Of a stretch of DNA of 55,558 nucleotides, positions 16,318 through 24,849 are shown piece after piece. The position numbers were made by a program, and so were the translations under genes. The stretch is from positions 1-55,558 of the forward strand of contig JAJDTY010000002.1 of NCBI GenBank assembly GCA_022826945.1, in the 5' to 3' direction. Under the pieces are notes generated by a model. It was not told the origin of the DNA and did no database searches. It was given only the letters and a program-made list of their open reading frames with translations. The stretch is from Candidatus Binatia bacterium. Its GTDB lineage: Bacteria > Desulfobacterota > Binatia > Bin18. Position 1 is the stretch's first letter. Every line of letters begins with the position of its first letter.

Positions 16318-18441
16318 CTACAAGAAATCATAGCTCACGGTCACGCCGCCGTAGGCATTGATGCCGGCTGAGGGCTCGAAGAAACGCCCGCCCAGCGCGT
16401 TCAGGCGAGTGAGGCCGTTATAGCCGTCATCGGCGATGTTGCGGATGCCGACAAAGGGTGCAATCCGACTATTTCCCACGGTCATTTCATAGCCCATACG
16501 CAGATTCAGCACGGTGTAGGCATCGTTCTCTGCCGAGTTGGCGTTATTTACATAGAAGTCATCCACGTGCTGAATGCTCAACGCACCGTAGAAGCCGGAG
16601 GGATGAGCGTAGAAGAGTTCGGTAAAGAGCTGATGTGGAGGAATACCGGGCTCATCTTTATTATCAAAGCGACCGCTCGGGGTAATAAAGCGGTCAAATT
16701 CGGCATCGAGGAAACTATAGGCCAGGGTCCAGCGCAGCCCTTCCATCAGGGCGACATCAAACGCGAGTTCCAGCCCCCTTCGCTCTGAACGACCCGCGTT
16801 GCGAAAGAAGTTCCGGCCCGATTCGCTCTCAAACGCCACTAGTTCGTCATCAATGACAATCCAGAACAGGGCAAAATTATAGGTGAGGCGCTCCCAGACA
16901 TTACCGCGCGCCCCGATTTCATAATTCAAAGCCTGCTGTGGATTCAGGTCGGGATTGAAGCCGCCCCCTTCGTCGGGCCGGGCCAGCTCGGTCGTGGTCG
17001 GAACCTGAAAGGCGGTTGAAACATTGGCGTACACGTGCAGATTCTCAAGCGGGCTATACAGAATGCCCCCCATGGGACTGATGTGATCGAAGGTCCGTAC
17101 GCCGGATTGATCGCCGTCTTCGAGAAACTGGTCATTCACCGAAAAGCGGACATTGTCGTATCGCAGCCCAAAACTGAGATGGAGATTGTCGCGCAGATAG
17201 AAGACATCATGCAGAAACGGTCCGACGCTGCGCACGTCTTCGTCCTGGTGGAAGCGGCGCTGACCGACATCCCCCTCGTTATTATCGAACCGGCGTCGAT
17301 TATCGGACTGTAACTCGACGTCAACGCCCAGCATAAAACGATTCCGAAACCCGAAGAAGCGGCCATCATGCGCGTACTTGACACTGCCGCCAACCCCAAA
17401 ACGGTCGAATTTGACCACACCGGATCCGAAGCGGGGTATGATGGGCAATTTGGTCTCGAACTGACGGAATAAAGAGTACTGCGTGACCGTAATCTCGTGC
17501 CCTGGGAGAAACTGGTTGCGATACACAAAGCCGAGCCTGCCATGCGTCACCCGCTCGCCCGAATCGAGCAAGACATTGCGGTCTCGGGCCTGCTCGCGGT
17601 CCGCATCGACCTGCGCCCGCGTGATGCCGCCTGGGTCATCGGCAAAGGGCGCGTCCATAAAGCTCATCAGGGTAGTGAGGTGGGACGTAGGGCTGAACGT
17701 GTATTTCACCTTACCGGTCAATAAGACATTTTGCGCGCGGCTGTGATTGCGAAAACCGCCTAGAGACAGATACGAGGCATTGAACATATAATTCAGCTTG
17801 CCGGCTTGGCCCCCCGTTTTTGCCTGATATTTCTGGAGGCCAAAGGATCCTCCCATTAGGCGCGTCTCAAGAAACGGCGTGGTCGGACCGTCTTCGGTAA
17901 TGATGTTAATGACGCCCCCAGACGCATTGCCGTACAGCGAAGAAGAGGGCCCGCGCAAAACCTCAATCCGCCGGGCCGCCCCAAGATCGATATTATCGAG
18001 TTGGGTTTGTCCATCCGGGGAGGTTTCCGGGATGCCGTCAACCAGCACCTTGACCTCACGCACCCCAAAGGCGGTCCGGGTGCCGAAGCCTCGGATTGAG
18101 AGACGGAAATCTTGGGCAAAGTTCGCGCTGTTCTGAGCAAAAACACCAGGAACGCGGCTGAGCGGCTCCTCAAAGCCGATAGTCGGCAGCCCGAGTTGGA
18201 TATCTGAGCGGTCAATGACGCTCACCGCTGCCGGTACTTCGGCCAAGGAGGTGTTACTCCGGGTCGCGGTAACGATGATGGGCTCAAGCTCGGTTGGGCT
18301 CGATGGCTGGGCCTGGGAGCCGGGCATGTCTGAAGCCCCTGGCGAGCCCGTACTCTGAGCGAGTGCTGGGTTGCGGAAGGCCAAAGACGCCCCTAGCAGG
18401 AATGGTACAAAGGAAAGAAGAGCTATGGTCTTATTGTACAA
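16318..18441 (-). CDS. TonB-dependent receptor (siderophore type)
   Basis: About 707 aa. Translation probably begins at TTG 18441, which follows GGAGGGAG and leads into a signal peptide (LYNKTIALLSFVPFLLGASLA); TTG 18465 is an alternative. TonB-box-like LEPIIVTATRS, plug (LSIRGFGTRTAFGVREVKVLVDGIPE ... RRIEVLRGPSSSLYGNASGGVIN) and barrel ending in the terminal Phe-Leu of VTVSYDFL. The size and plug resemble FecA-like iron or metal-chelate receptors, unlike the two larger receptors at 5.7-11.7 kb. The ligand is unknown. A 28-aa membrane peptide follows. Confidence 0.94.
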   Translation of the reverse strand: MYNKTIALLSFVPFLLGASLAFRNPALAQSTGSPGASDMPGSQAQPSSPTELEPIIVTATRSNTSLAEVPAAVSVIDRSDIQLGLPTIGFEEPLSRVPGVFAQNSANFAQDFRLSIRGFGTRTAFGVREVKVLVDGIPETSPDGQTQLDNIDLGAARRIEVLRGPSSSLYGNASGGVINIITEDGPTTPFLETRLMGGSFGLQKYQAKTGGQAGKLNYMFNASYLSLGGFRNHSRAQNVLLTGKVKYTFSPTSHLTTLMSFMDAPFADDPGGITRAQVDADREQARDRNVLLDSGERVTHGRLGFVYRNQFLPGHEITVTQYSLFRQFETKLPIIPRFGSGVVKFDRFGVGGSVKYAHDGRFFGFRNRFMLGVDVELQSDNRRRFDNNEGDVGQRRFHQDEDVRSVGPFLHDVFYLRDNLHLSFGLRYDNVRFSVNDQFLEDGDQSGVRTFDHISPMGGILYSPLENLHVYANVSTAFQVPTTTELARPDEGGGFNPDLNPQQALNYEIGARGNVWERLTYNFALFWIVIDDELVAFESESGRNFFRNAGRSERRGLELAFDVALMEGLRWTLAYSFLDAEFDRFITPSGRFDNKDEPGIPPHQLFTELFYAHPSGFYGALSIQHVDDFYVNNANSAENDAYTVLNLRMGYEMTVGNSRIAPFVGIRNIADDGYNGLTRLNALGGRFFEPSAGINAYGGVTVSYDFL

Positions 18442-18502
18442 AACTCCCTCCGATTGGTAGGACAAGAGGGCGTATAACCTATGGGTGATTTGAGGATTCT
18501 GT

Positions 18503-18589
18503 CAAGTAAGGGGTACTGTCCTATTTTGAACTGTAAGCCACTGTTTCTGTTGGGGGAAAAACCTCAAATTAGGACAGTACCAAGTAAGG
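18503..18589. mobile_element. MITE-like inverted-repeat element with flanking direct repeats
   Basis: Arms GGTACTGTCCTATTTTGA (18512-18529) and TCAAATTAGGACAGTACC (18564-18581) match at 17 of 18 positions when folded. They enclose 34 bp. The element is bordered by direct repeats CAAGTAAGG (18503-18511 and 18581-18589), as expected for a target-site duplication of 8-9 bp. It has no coding capacity. It lies upstream of both the TonB receptor and the ArsC-like gene. Confidence 0.65.
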
Positions 18590-18642
18590 ATACTGTCTGA
18601 TCCGATCTCTCCCAGCTGTTTGCATGGGAGAAGGAGCGACCG

Positions 18643-18984
18643 ATGAATATTCAGATTTTTGGCCTGAAAAAATGTTCTGAGACTCGCAAGGCCCAGCGCT
18701 TTTTCAAGGAGCGCCGGATCCCTTTTCATTTTATTGATCTCAGTCAAAAAGAAATGTCAAAAGGCGAACTGCGCTCGGTAGCGGCGCGTGTCCCATTGGA
18801 GGACTTGATCGACACGGCAGGCAAGCGGTTTGTGGAGAGAGGACTAGCGCATGCGTCGCTAAACGCCGCCCGGATCGAAACCCTGCTCCTTGAAGACGCC
18901 CTTCTCATACGAACGCCCGTTGTCCGCAACGGTAAAGAGGCAACGGTCGGGAACTGTCCTGAGGTTTGGAAAACGTGGCCCTGA
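18643..18984 (+). CDS. ArsC/Spx/YffB family thioredoxin-fold protein
   Basis: 113 aa. The N-terminal strand and Cys11 (FGLKKCSETRKA) match ArsC-fold proteins, and TPVVRNGKEATVG matches the cis-Pro and C-terminal strand of the family. The family includes glutaredoxin-dependent arsenate reductases and Spx regulators. No arsenic resistance genes are nearby, so a YffB-like redox role is as likely. AGAAGGAGCG precedes ATG 18643. It converges with the lactonase-like gene. Confidence 0.9.
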   Translation: MNIQIFGLKKCSETRKAQRFFKERRIPFHFIDLSQKEMSKGELRSVAARVPLEDLIDTAGKRFVERGLAHASLNAARIETLLLEDALLIRTPVVRNGKEATVGNCPEVWKTWP

Positions 18985-19018
18985 CCGGGACTCGGGTCCG
19001 AGCCCCGGCTCTCGATGG

Positions 19019-19789
19019 TTATGCCAGTGGTTCCGGGGCGTGTTTGACCTGTTGCCACTGGGCCGGGTCGTGACCGTAGAGAATCGTCGCACCTTTTTTG
19101 TCTCTCAGGTCGCGCAGCGTGCCGAGCGAGCGATACATTTCATCCGTGTCATAGGCAATCGACGGCAGCATGTTCTCGTCCATATTGCGCTTGGTGTAAC
19201 AGGCATCCGCGGTCACCACGATGTCCGTGCCTTTGGTGATGCGGATACGCATGGACTGGTGGCCTGGGGTATGACCATGGGTTGGAAAAAGCACCAGCGT
19301 ACCGTCATCAAAGATGTCCAGTTCGCCGTCTACGGGCTGATAGTTGAGCGGGTGATCGTAGTCCTGGGGGTCAAAAAACGCTTTTTCTCGGAGGATCGGA
19401 TCTTTTGATGCCTCAAGCTCATTTTTCTGGACGAGGAATGTTGAGCGCGGAAAAAACTCATTCCCACCCGCGTGATCGAAGTGGAAGTGCGAGTTGGCCA
19501 CATAGGTAATATCGTCCGGAGTGAGCTTGAATTTCGCCAACTGGCTGACAATTTCCTCGCCCGGCTTGGCGCGGGGGGCAAACGCATCGGCAATATCGCC
19601 AAGACGGCCCTTGGCATCGTCTATGCAGGAGCAGTGTACGCCGGTGTCAAAGACTACGTTCCCTTTGGGATGGGTAATCAAATAACTCGGTACCGGAATA
19701 GTGATCTGCTCTCCCTGCTCGTCCTGCGGAAAGAAGAGTCGACTGTCGAACTCGAGAAAGCCCACTGGCATAGAAAAAACTTGAAGCAT
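19019..19789 (-). CDS. Metallo-beta-lactamase fold hydrolase, N-acyl-homoserine-lactonase-like
   Basis: 256 aa from ATG 19789, preceded by AGGAGGGACGT; upstream in-frame codons lack a ribosome-binding site and run through a palindromic repeat. The dinuclear zinc motif is complete: His101, His103, Asp105, His106 in SHFHFDHAGG, a His within THGHTPGHQS (171-177), Asp195 in TADACY and His240 in LYGHD. Overall layout resembles AttM/AiiA-type quorum-quenching lactonases, although the family also contains other ester and lactone hydrolases. No LuxI/LuxR is nearby. No signal peptide, so cytoplasmic. Confidence 0.87.
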   Translation of the reverse strand: MLQVFSMPVGFLEFDSRLFFPQDEQGEQITIPVPSYLITHPKGNVVFDTGVHCSCIDDAKGRLGDIADAFAPRAKPGEEIVSQLAKFKLTPDDITYVANSHFHFDHAGGNEFFPRSTFLVQKNELEASKDPILREKAFFDPQDYDHPLNYQPVDGELDIFDDGTLVLFPTHGHTPGHQSMRIRITKGTDIVVTADACYTKRNMDENMLPSIAYDTDEMYRSLGTLRDLRDKKGATILYGHDPAQWQQVKHAPEPLA

Positions 19790-19858
19790 ACGTCCCTCCT
19801 GTTGCGCTTTGGCACGCGTCGATATGCGGGCTACAATGTCAGGTATTGGATACGAGGT

Positions 19859-19909
19859 AAAGAGCAAACGTGTCCGGCATCTATCCAGTGGAGGACACAT
19901 TTGCTCTTT
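19859..19909. repeat. Dispersed palindromic element, copy 1
   Basis: Arms AAAGAGCAAACGTGTCC (19859-19875) and GGACACATTTGCTCTTT (19893-19909) pair with one mismatch around a 17-nt centre. Same family as 32273-32328 and 38977-39031. It lies between the RRM gene end (20025) and the lactonase start (19789), both minus strand. Confidence 0.85.
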
Positions 19910-20024
19910 CTAGCCGGGGAGTGTGGGCGGTCCACCTGCCATTGGGGTCGAGCAGCGCAGAGGTCAAGCGCAAAAACGGCGAGCTGTTGAGCCCGCCGCC
20001 ACTTTGCAGCTGAGAAGACGAAAT

Positions 20025-20405
20025 CTACAAACTACGCTTTCCTCTACGAAGATTGCGACGACTGCCCTTTGGCTTTGCGCCGCCCCTCGGTCCCCCCCAT
20101 GGTCGTTCAAAAGAACGATCGCCACCGCCACCCGAAGGATGTGAGGGCCGACGGGGAGGACGATCCTCCGCCTGGTTGACCCGGAGATTCCTGCCGTCGA
20201 GTTCGTACCCGTCGAAACGCTCTACCGCGACAGGGATAGAAGCGGGGTCGGTGAATTCGACAAAGGCGAATCCCCGCGGCCGGCCGGTCGCCCTGTCAGA
20301 CGGGAGAAAAACTTCGACGAGTTCACCCACTTCAGAAAAAAGCGTTTCCAACTCGCCCCGTGTGGTATCAAAATTCAAGTTTCCAACAAAAATCTTGTTT
20401 CCGAT
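20025..20405 (-). CDS. RRM-type RNA-binding protein, start codon apparently ATC
   Basis: About 126 aa. One RNA-recognition motif with RNP2 KIFVGNLNF and RNP1 RGFAFVEF is followed by an Arg/Gly-rich tail. Bacterial proteins of this kind bind single-stranded RNA and are often cold-induced. The frame is closed by TGA at 20418-20420, and GAGGAGG lies right after it. Between that site and RNP2 there is no ATG, GTG or TTG. The residue that aligns with the usual first Met (x-GNKIFVGNL) is ATC at 20405. TTG 20378 would delete RNP2. Either a rare ATC start is used, or the base is a mutation or sequence error. Confidence 0.8.
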   Translation of the reverse strand: MGNKIFVGNLNFDTTRGELETLFSEVGELVEVFLPSDRATGRPRGFAFVEFTDPASIPVAVERFDGYELDGRNLRVNQAEDRPPRRPSHPSGGGGDRSFERPWGGPRGGAKPKGSRRNLRRGKRSL

Positions 20406-20698
20406 GATGACCTCCTCTCAGATCAATCCACACCAGCGTCAGCCAGTGCGGAGTCCCTATGGCCGTAACGACCAAGTTGAAATGTGACCTTAATGACAAA
20501 CCGGTACAGGAAGGTCGGCAGTATGACGCGAAATGCGAAAAGGTACAACCCTGTGAGCACATTCATTTGGAGATTGTCAGACCAGAACGGAGAAACGGTT
20601 AGCCTGGGCCAGGGGGAGGAACTGAGCGGACTGTGTGTGCAGCGGTCAGGATGCAGTAATAACAGTGGATCATAATTCCGAACATCTTGAGCGTGTCT
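20406..20698. other. Spacer without a recognisable gene
   Basis: Nothing convincing was found in this 293-bp gap. Short frames exist on both strands but have no ribosome-binding site or recognisable sequence. It probably holds the promoter of the RRM gene at its left end. Confidence 0.4.
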
Positions 20699-21112
20699 TC
20701 AGTACCAATCTTTCCAGGGAAGCAAGCCCATATACCCAGCATAGGCGAGGCAAAAGCTTATCTCGGGGAGGCGTAGGTGTACGGGCACAATCGTATCGTG
20801 CACCATAAACAGATCGTCGAGAAAAAGAATAGCGGCCAATATGCCCATCCAGACCAGGAAGCGAGCTGGTCGGTTGTCAGGGGGACCTTGGCGAATGAGA
20901 AAGGCGGAGAAGAGCATAATGGCAGAGGCGGCACACTACGCCAGGGCGCCGAGATAGGACAGCAGGCCGAGATAGACCGGCAGTTGGAGCCGCTGTAAAG
21001 GATCGCGGGACAGTTGGGTCAGTTGCACGCCGCAGATATCGAAAATGCCAATCAGCAGGAGCAGCGACAGGCCAATACCTCCAAGATATTTGGCGTGTTG
21101 AAGGATACGCAT
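20699..21112 (-). pseudogene. Membrane-protein gene interrupted by an in-frame amber codon
   Basis: Read from ATG 21112 the frame gives a hydrophobic protein (MRILQHAKYLGG, then a helix GLSLLLLIGIFDICGV) for 58 codons to TAG at 20936-20938. It then continues in the same frame for 78 codons with more membrane-like sequence (FLVWMGILAAILFLDDLFMVHD) to TGA at 20699. Both halves look like parts of one multi-pass protein of unknown function. A recent nonsense mutation is the simplest reading. It follows the complex III operon, behind a terminator. Confidence 0.7.
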
Positions 21113-21140
21113 GGTCGGCGGCTCAGCCCCTTCTCTGTCC

Positions 21141-21164
21141 CAAAAGAAGGCTCACCTGTGAGCC
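21141..21164 (-). terminator. Rho-independent terminator after actF
   Basis: On the minus strand a hairpin GGCTCA/TGAGCC with a 4-nt loop (21149-21164) is followed by TTCTTTT. It lies 34 bp past the actF stop and ends the complex III operon. Confidence 0.7.
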
Positions 21165-21197
21165 CCTGACTTGTCTCCGTAGCCCCGGGCCGAACGA

Positions 21198-22388
21198 TTA
21201 GGCTGCAGGAAGCCGTATGGGAAATACTCTCATCCAAGCCCGAAATGCCAGTGTGAACAGGGCGAAGAAACCCAGCAGCATCCCCAATTCAACCCAGCCC
21301 AGTGGGAGCCAGTCTTCCTGCCAGACGGAGGGGACAACTAGGATGTAGCGCTCAAGCCACATGCCGACCAGGATCAGGGCGCTGATACAGGCCAAAGCAG
21401 CCGGGGCACGTTTGACCCATTGCAGCAGCAGGATAGGGAAAGGCAGGAGAAAATTGAGGAGCAAGACAAAAAAACTGATCGTCGTCCACGGCTCGTCAAA
21501 CAAGCGGACGGCGAGAAAACCGGTCTCCTCCGGCAGATTGCCATACCAAATCGGTAAATACTGACACCAGAACAGATAGGTCCATAAGACACAAAAGCCA
21601 AAGATGAGCTTGCCAAGGTCGTGGCTGCGTTCGGCAGAAAAGAGAGTGGCTGCGCGCCTCGACACGGCGAGAATGGCGAGGAGGCTGAGTCCCGCATACA
21701 GATTCCCGATACAAAAATAGGCACCGAATAAGGTGCTGATCCAGTGTGGTTCAAGCGCCATTACCAGATCAAAGGCAAACAGGCTGAAGACAAGCGCGTA
21801 GAGCACAAGAAAAACGGACGAGCGGGTCGTGAGCTGCCGTTGCCGCCTAGCCGTATTCGCGACGTTCTCGTGGGAAACAAACGGGACCAATACACGAGGG
21901 AGAGTGCGACTTGCTTGGAGTGAAGCCTGCAGTAGGGCGAACCCGCAGCCGTAGAGGAGAACGCAACCAAAGAGGGTGCGGAGTATCAGGAAGGGCTGGT
22001 TCAGCCAAGCCTGTTTGGCCGGTATCGGGTCAGATATCCACGAGAAGAGGTGTTCACTGCCCAGAAAGAGAAGAAAAAGAAGCAGAAAAAAGGAGATCGG
22101 CAGAAAAGCGGCCAGCGCCTCGGTAAGCTGCCGTAACGGTCCGGCCCATTCCGCTTTTGTGATCTGAAGAAGGGCTGAAAACGCCAGTCCGCTGATCGCC
22201 AGCCCCGACCAGAAAAGCCAGTTGACCAGATAGGCCTGCCACGCCCGTTGGGCGTTCTCCCCGGTAACACCCATGAAAAAAGTGATCAGACCCAACCCGG
22301 CCAGGATCCACAGACCAAGGGTAAAAGGGCGAGAGGGCGTATCTGGAGATACGCCCTGAGATATTCCTGTAAGGGGCTCGGCACTCAT
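21198..22388 (-). CDS. actF: Alternative complex III subunit ActF
   Basis: 396 aa, about ten membrane helices, no haem motif. Last gene of the complex III operon. ATG 22388 overlaps the stop of the upstream cytochrome gene (ATGA), implying translational coupling. The alternating helices with FAFDLVMALEPHWISTLFGAYFCIG and the terminal MWLERYILVVPSVW segment match the quinol-binding NrfD/PsrC-like core shared by ActC and ActF. In the complex it is an integral membrane subunit beside ActC. An upstream in-frame start at 22625 would lie inside the cytochrome gene and was rejected. Confidence 0.88.
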   Translation of the reverse strand: MSAEPLTGISQGVSPDTPSRPFTLGLWILAGLGLITFFMGVTGENAQRAWQAYLVNWLFWSGLAISGLAFSALLQITKAEWAGPLRQLTEALAAFLPISFFLLLFLLFLGSEHLFSWISDPIPAKQAWLNQPFLILRTLFGCVLLYGCGFALLQASLQASRTLPRVLVPFVSHENVANTARRQRQLTTRSSVFLVLYALVFSLFAFDLVMALEPHWISTLFGAYFCIGNLYAGLSLLAILAVSRRAATLFSAERSHDLGKLIFGFCVLWTYLFWCQYLPIWYGNLPEETGFLAVRLFDEPWTTISFFVLLLNFLLPFPILLLQWVKRAPAALACISALILVGMWLERYILVVPSVWQEDWLPLGWVELGMLLGFFALFTLAFRAWMRVFPIRLPAA

Positions 22389-22957
22389 TGGGACTGATCC
22401 CGTTGGGATCCCTGCCGTTGGAGGTGGCGAATGTAATTCACAAGGTCCCACCGCTCTGTGGTTGAAAGCGCGTGTTGATAGGCAGGCATTACCAGTCCGC
22501 CGCTCCGGATGGTGGCATACAAATACCCGTCTTTTTGGTTTCTGATTCTCTCTGCATGCAGGTCCGAAGAAGGAACGACCTTGCCGACCATCTGGCCGTC
22601 GCCTCTGCCCTGCCCACCGTGGCACATCGCACAGTAAATCCGAAATAACCCTTCCCCATTCTGGATGGACTGGGGTGTGGGCTCAACCGGATTCCGCACG
22701 CGCAGGCCGGCCTTTATGCGCTCGGTGATGCGCGACGACATAGGCGGTTCAATGCCCGTTGTCGGCACGCTGTTGGCCACGGGTGGCCGAGCAGCGGTTC
22801 CGGCCTCAAGTTCGGGCTGCCAATACATATCATCATTCCAGGGCAGGGCATGGGCAAAGGTCGCACAAAAGAGTCCCAGGCCCAGAGAGAGAATGACGCG
22901 ACTCCATACCCGGCCATGGATACCCGTGTCGGCGTGATGCCTAAACACCTTGACCAT
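22385..22957 (-). CDS. actE: Alternative complex III monohaem cytochrome c subunit ActE
   Basis: 190 aa from ATG 22957, which has GCAGAGGAGG just upstream; ATG-type start at 22975 is less well placed. Signal sequence about 17-38 (VILSLGLGLFCATFAHA), then one CAMCH haem motif in GLFRIYCAMCHGGQGRGDG. A later Met in GGLVMPAYQ is the likely axial ligand. It passes electrons from the FeS/haem chain of the complex to the terminal acceptor. It overlaps the upstream gene by 17 bp and the downstream one by 4 bp. Confidence 0.92.
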   Translation of the reverse strand: MVKVFRHHADTGIHGRVWSRVILSLGLGLFCATFAHALPWNDDMYWQPELEAGTAARPPVANSVPTTGIEPPMSSRITERIKAGLRVRNPVEPTPQSIQNGEGLFRIYCAMCHGGQGRGDGQMVGKVVPSSDLHAERIRNQKDGYLYATIRSGGLVMPAYQHALSTTERWDLVNYIRHLQRQGSQRDQSQ

Positions 22958-24830
22958 AGACCTCCTCTGCACCACCGGCCGTGATCAGCCGCCGGACAGT
23001 GCCGGTCTGTTCAGCGGTACACGGGACGAGCAGACCAAAGCGGTCCTCTGAAAAACGTGGGTCGTGCGTGATCGCAACCGCACGCGCAGGCAGCCGGGCG
23101 TTAACGAGCAGTCCGATCAGGGTGGCAATCGCCCCAAAGAGAATGGTTAGCTCAAAGGCGATAATGGCAAAGGCCGGTAAGGCCACAATGGGCTTGGCGC
23201 TCGTTTGGAGCGGCCAGTCCAAGGCCGTGTAAGTGGGTAAGGCAAAGCCGATGGCGCAGCCCAGCAAACCGCCGACCAGCGTAAAATAGCAAACCGGACT
23301 CTTGCGCGGGCCGAGAGCCTCTTCAAGCGTATGGCTCGGAAACGGGGAGACGACGCTGAGGTTCTTATAGCCGTCTCGCCGCAGGGAGCGGATCGCGTCG
23401 ACGAGTTTTTCCAGGTTCGTAAAGACACCAACCAGACCGGCTCCACGGCCGACACGAGCCGTTTCGTTGGACGGTGCAAGGGGACGCTCGGATTCGTCTG
23501 TTTCGACTGCCGACGGACCGCTATCCGTAGGCGATAAGTGTTCCTTAACTTCGGCCAAGGACACGAGCGGCAGGAATTTCACGAAGAGCAGGAAGAACAA
23601 GAAGAACCAGGCAAAACTGCCGACCGTCATCCCCACTTCGACCCACGAAGGCTGATACAGACCCCAGGCCGAAGGGTCGAACTCATGCGACAAGGAACTC
23701 ACGATAATGACAAAGCGCTCCAGCCACATCCCAACATTGACCAGCAGGGCAATGCCGAACAACCACAGCGTACTGGTGCGAATCGACTTCCACCACAACA
23801 GCATGGGGATTGCACAGTTGCAGGTGACCATCAGCCAGAACAGTGGGGCATAGTCGCCGACCGCGCGATACCAGAAGATGCTTCGCTCGTACGGATTGGC
23901 GCTATACCAGGCAATAAAGAATTCGCTGGCGTAGGAATAGCTCAGAATCAGCGAGGTGAGAATAATCATTTTGCCCAGATTGTCGAAGTGGTAGTCGGTG
24001 ATATAGGCCTCGAGACCGAAAATCCTGCGGAGCGGAATGAGCAAGGTCAGAACCATGGCCAGACCGGAGAAGATGGCGCCGGCGACAAAATAGGGAGCAA
24101 AAATGGTGCTGTGCCAGCCGGGTACGATGGACATGGCAAAATCCCAGGACACCACGCTATGCACGGACACCACGAGCGGGGTGGCCAGGGCTGCAAAAAA
24201 TCCGTAGGCGCTCAGATAGTGACGCCACTGCCGGTTCGTGCCCTGCCAGCCAAGCGAGAAGAGGGTGTAGAGTTTGCGGCGCAGCCCTGCGGTGCGGTCA
24301 CGCGCCGCCCCTAAGTCGGGGATCAGACCGATATACCAGAACAGAAAACTCACAGTGAAATAAGTGGTGATCGCAAACGCATCCCAGACTAGGGGTGACT
24401 GAAAATTGACCCAGAGCTGGCGCTGATTGGGATAGGGCAGCAACCAATAGAAATTCCACGCCCGACCAAGATGGATGATGGGAAACAGGCCGGCGGTCAT
24501 CACGGCAAAAATCGTCATGGCTTCGGCGCTGCGGGCAATGGGCGTCCGCCAGCGGGCCCGAAACAAAAAGAGGACCGCGGAAATCAGCGTGCCCGAGTGG
24601 GCAATACCGACCCAGAAGACGAAGTTGGTGATATACACGCCCCAGCCGACCGGATGAGCCAGACCGGTCACGCCCAGTCCCGAGTGAATCTGATAGAGCC
24701 AGCAGTACAGGCCAAAAGCCAGTACCACCAGATCGCAGCCGAGCAGGGCGTACCAGATACGCGTTGGCGAGCTGAGCAGGTTTCTGAGCAGGTCGCGGTT
24801 GACCTGAAGATAGCTGAGGCTGGTCTGCAT
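22941..24830 (-). CDS. actC: Fused ActC-ActD subunit of alternative complex III
   Basis: 629 aa. Residues 1 to about 450 are an NrfD/PsrC-type multi-pass protein (ActC), with conserved SVHSVVSWDFAMSIVPGWH and NVGMWLERFVIIVSSL. Residues about 450-490 are a hydrophilic linker. Residues about 490-629 match ActD (DUF3341): GVFTNLEKLVDAIRSLRRDGYKNL at its start, then two membrane helices and VCYFTLVGGLLGCAIGF. These are separate genes in most described operons, so a fusion is notable. ActC binds quinol; ActD is a membrane-anchored accessory subunit. Confidence 0.9.
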   Translation of the reverse strand: MQTSLSYLQVNRDLLRNLLSSPTRIWYALLGCDLVVLAFGLYCWLYQIHSGLGVTGLAHPVGWGVYITNFVFWVGIAHSGTLISAVLFLFRARWRTPIARSAEAMTIFAVMTAGLFPIIHLGRAWNFYWLLPYPNQRQLWVNFQSPLVWDAFAITTYFTVSFLFWYIGLIPDLGAARDRTAGLRRKLYTLFSLGWQGTNRQWRHYLSAYGFFAALATPLVVSVHSVVSWDFAMSIVPGWHSTIFAPYFVAGAIFSGLAMVLTLLIPLRRIFGLEAYITDYHFDNLGKMIILTSLILSYSYASEFFIAWYSANPYERSIFWYRAVGDYAPLFWLMVTCNCAIPMLLWWKSIRTSTLWLFGIALLVNVGMWLERFVIIVSSLSHEFDPSAWGLYQPSWVEVGMTVGSFAWFFLFFLLFVKFLPLVSLAEVKEHLSPTDSGPSAVETDESERPLAPSNETARVGRGAGLVGVFTNLEKLVDAIRSLRRDGYKNLSVVSPFPSHTLEEALGPRKSPVCYFTLVGGLLGCAIGFALPTYTALDWPLQTSAKPIVALPAFAIIAFELTILFGAIATLIGLLVNARLPARAVAITHDPRFSEDRFGLLVPCTAEQTGTVRRLITAGGAEEVYGQGV

Positions 24831-24849
24831 GGAATCGTATTCAGTGTCG

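Noticed and set aside
20936..20938. TAG as a pyrrolysine or other recoded codon
   Set aside because: No pyrrolysine genes or recoding signal were seen; a nonsense mutation is simpler.
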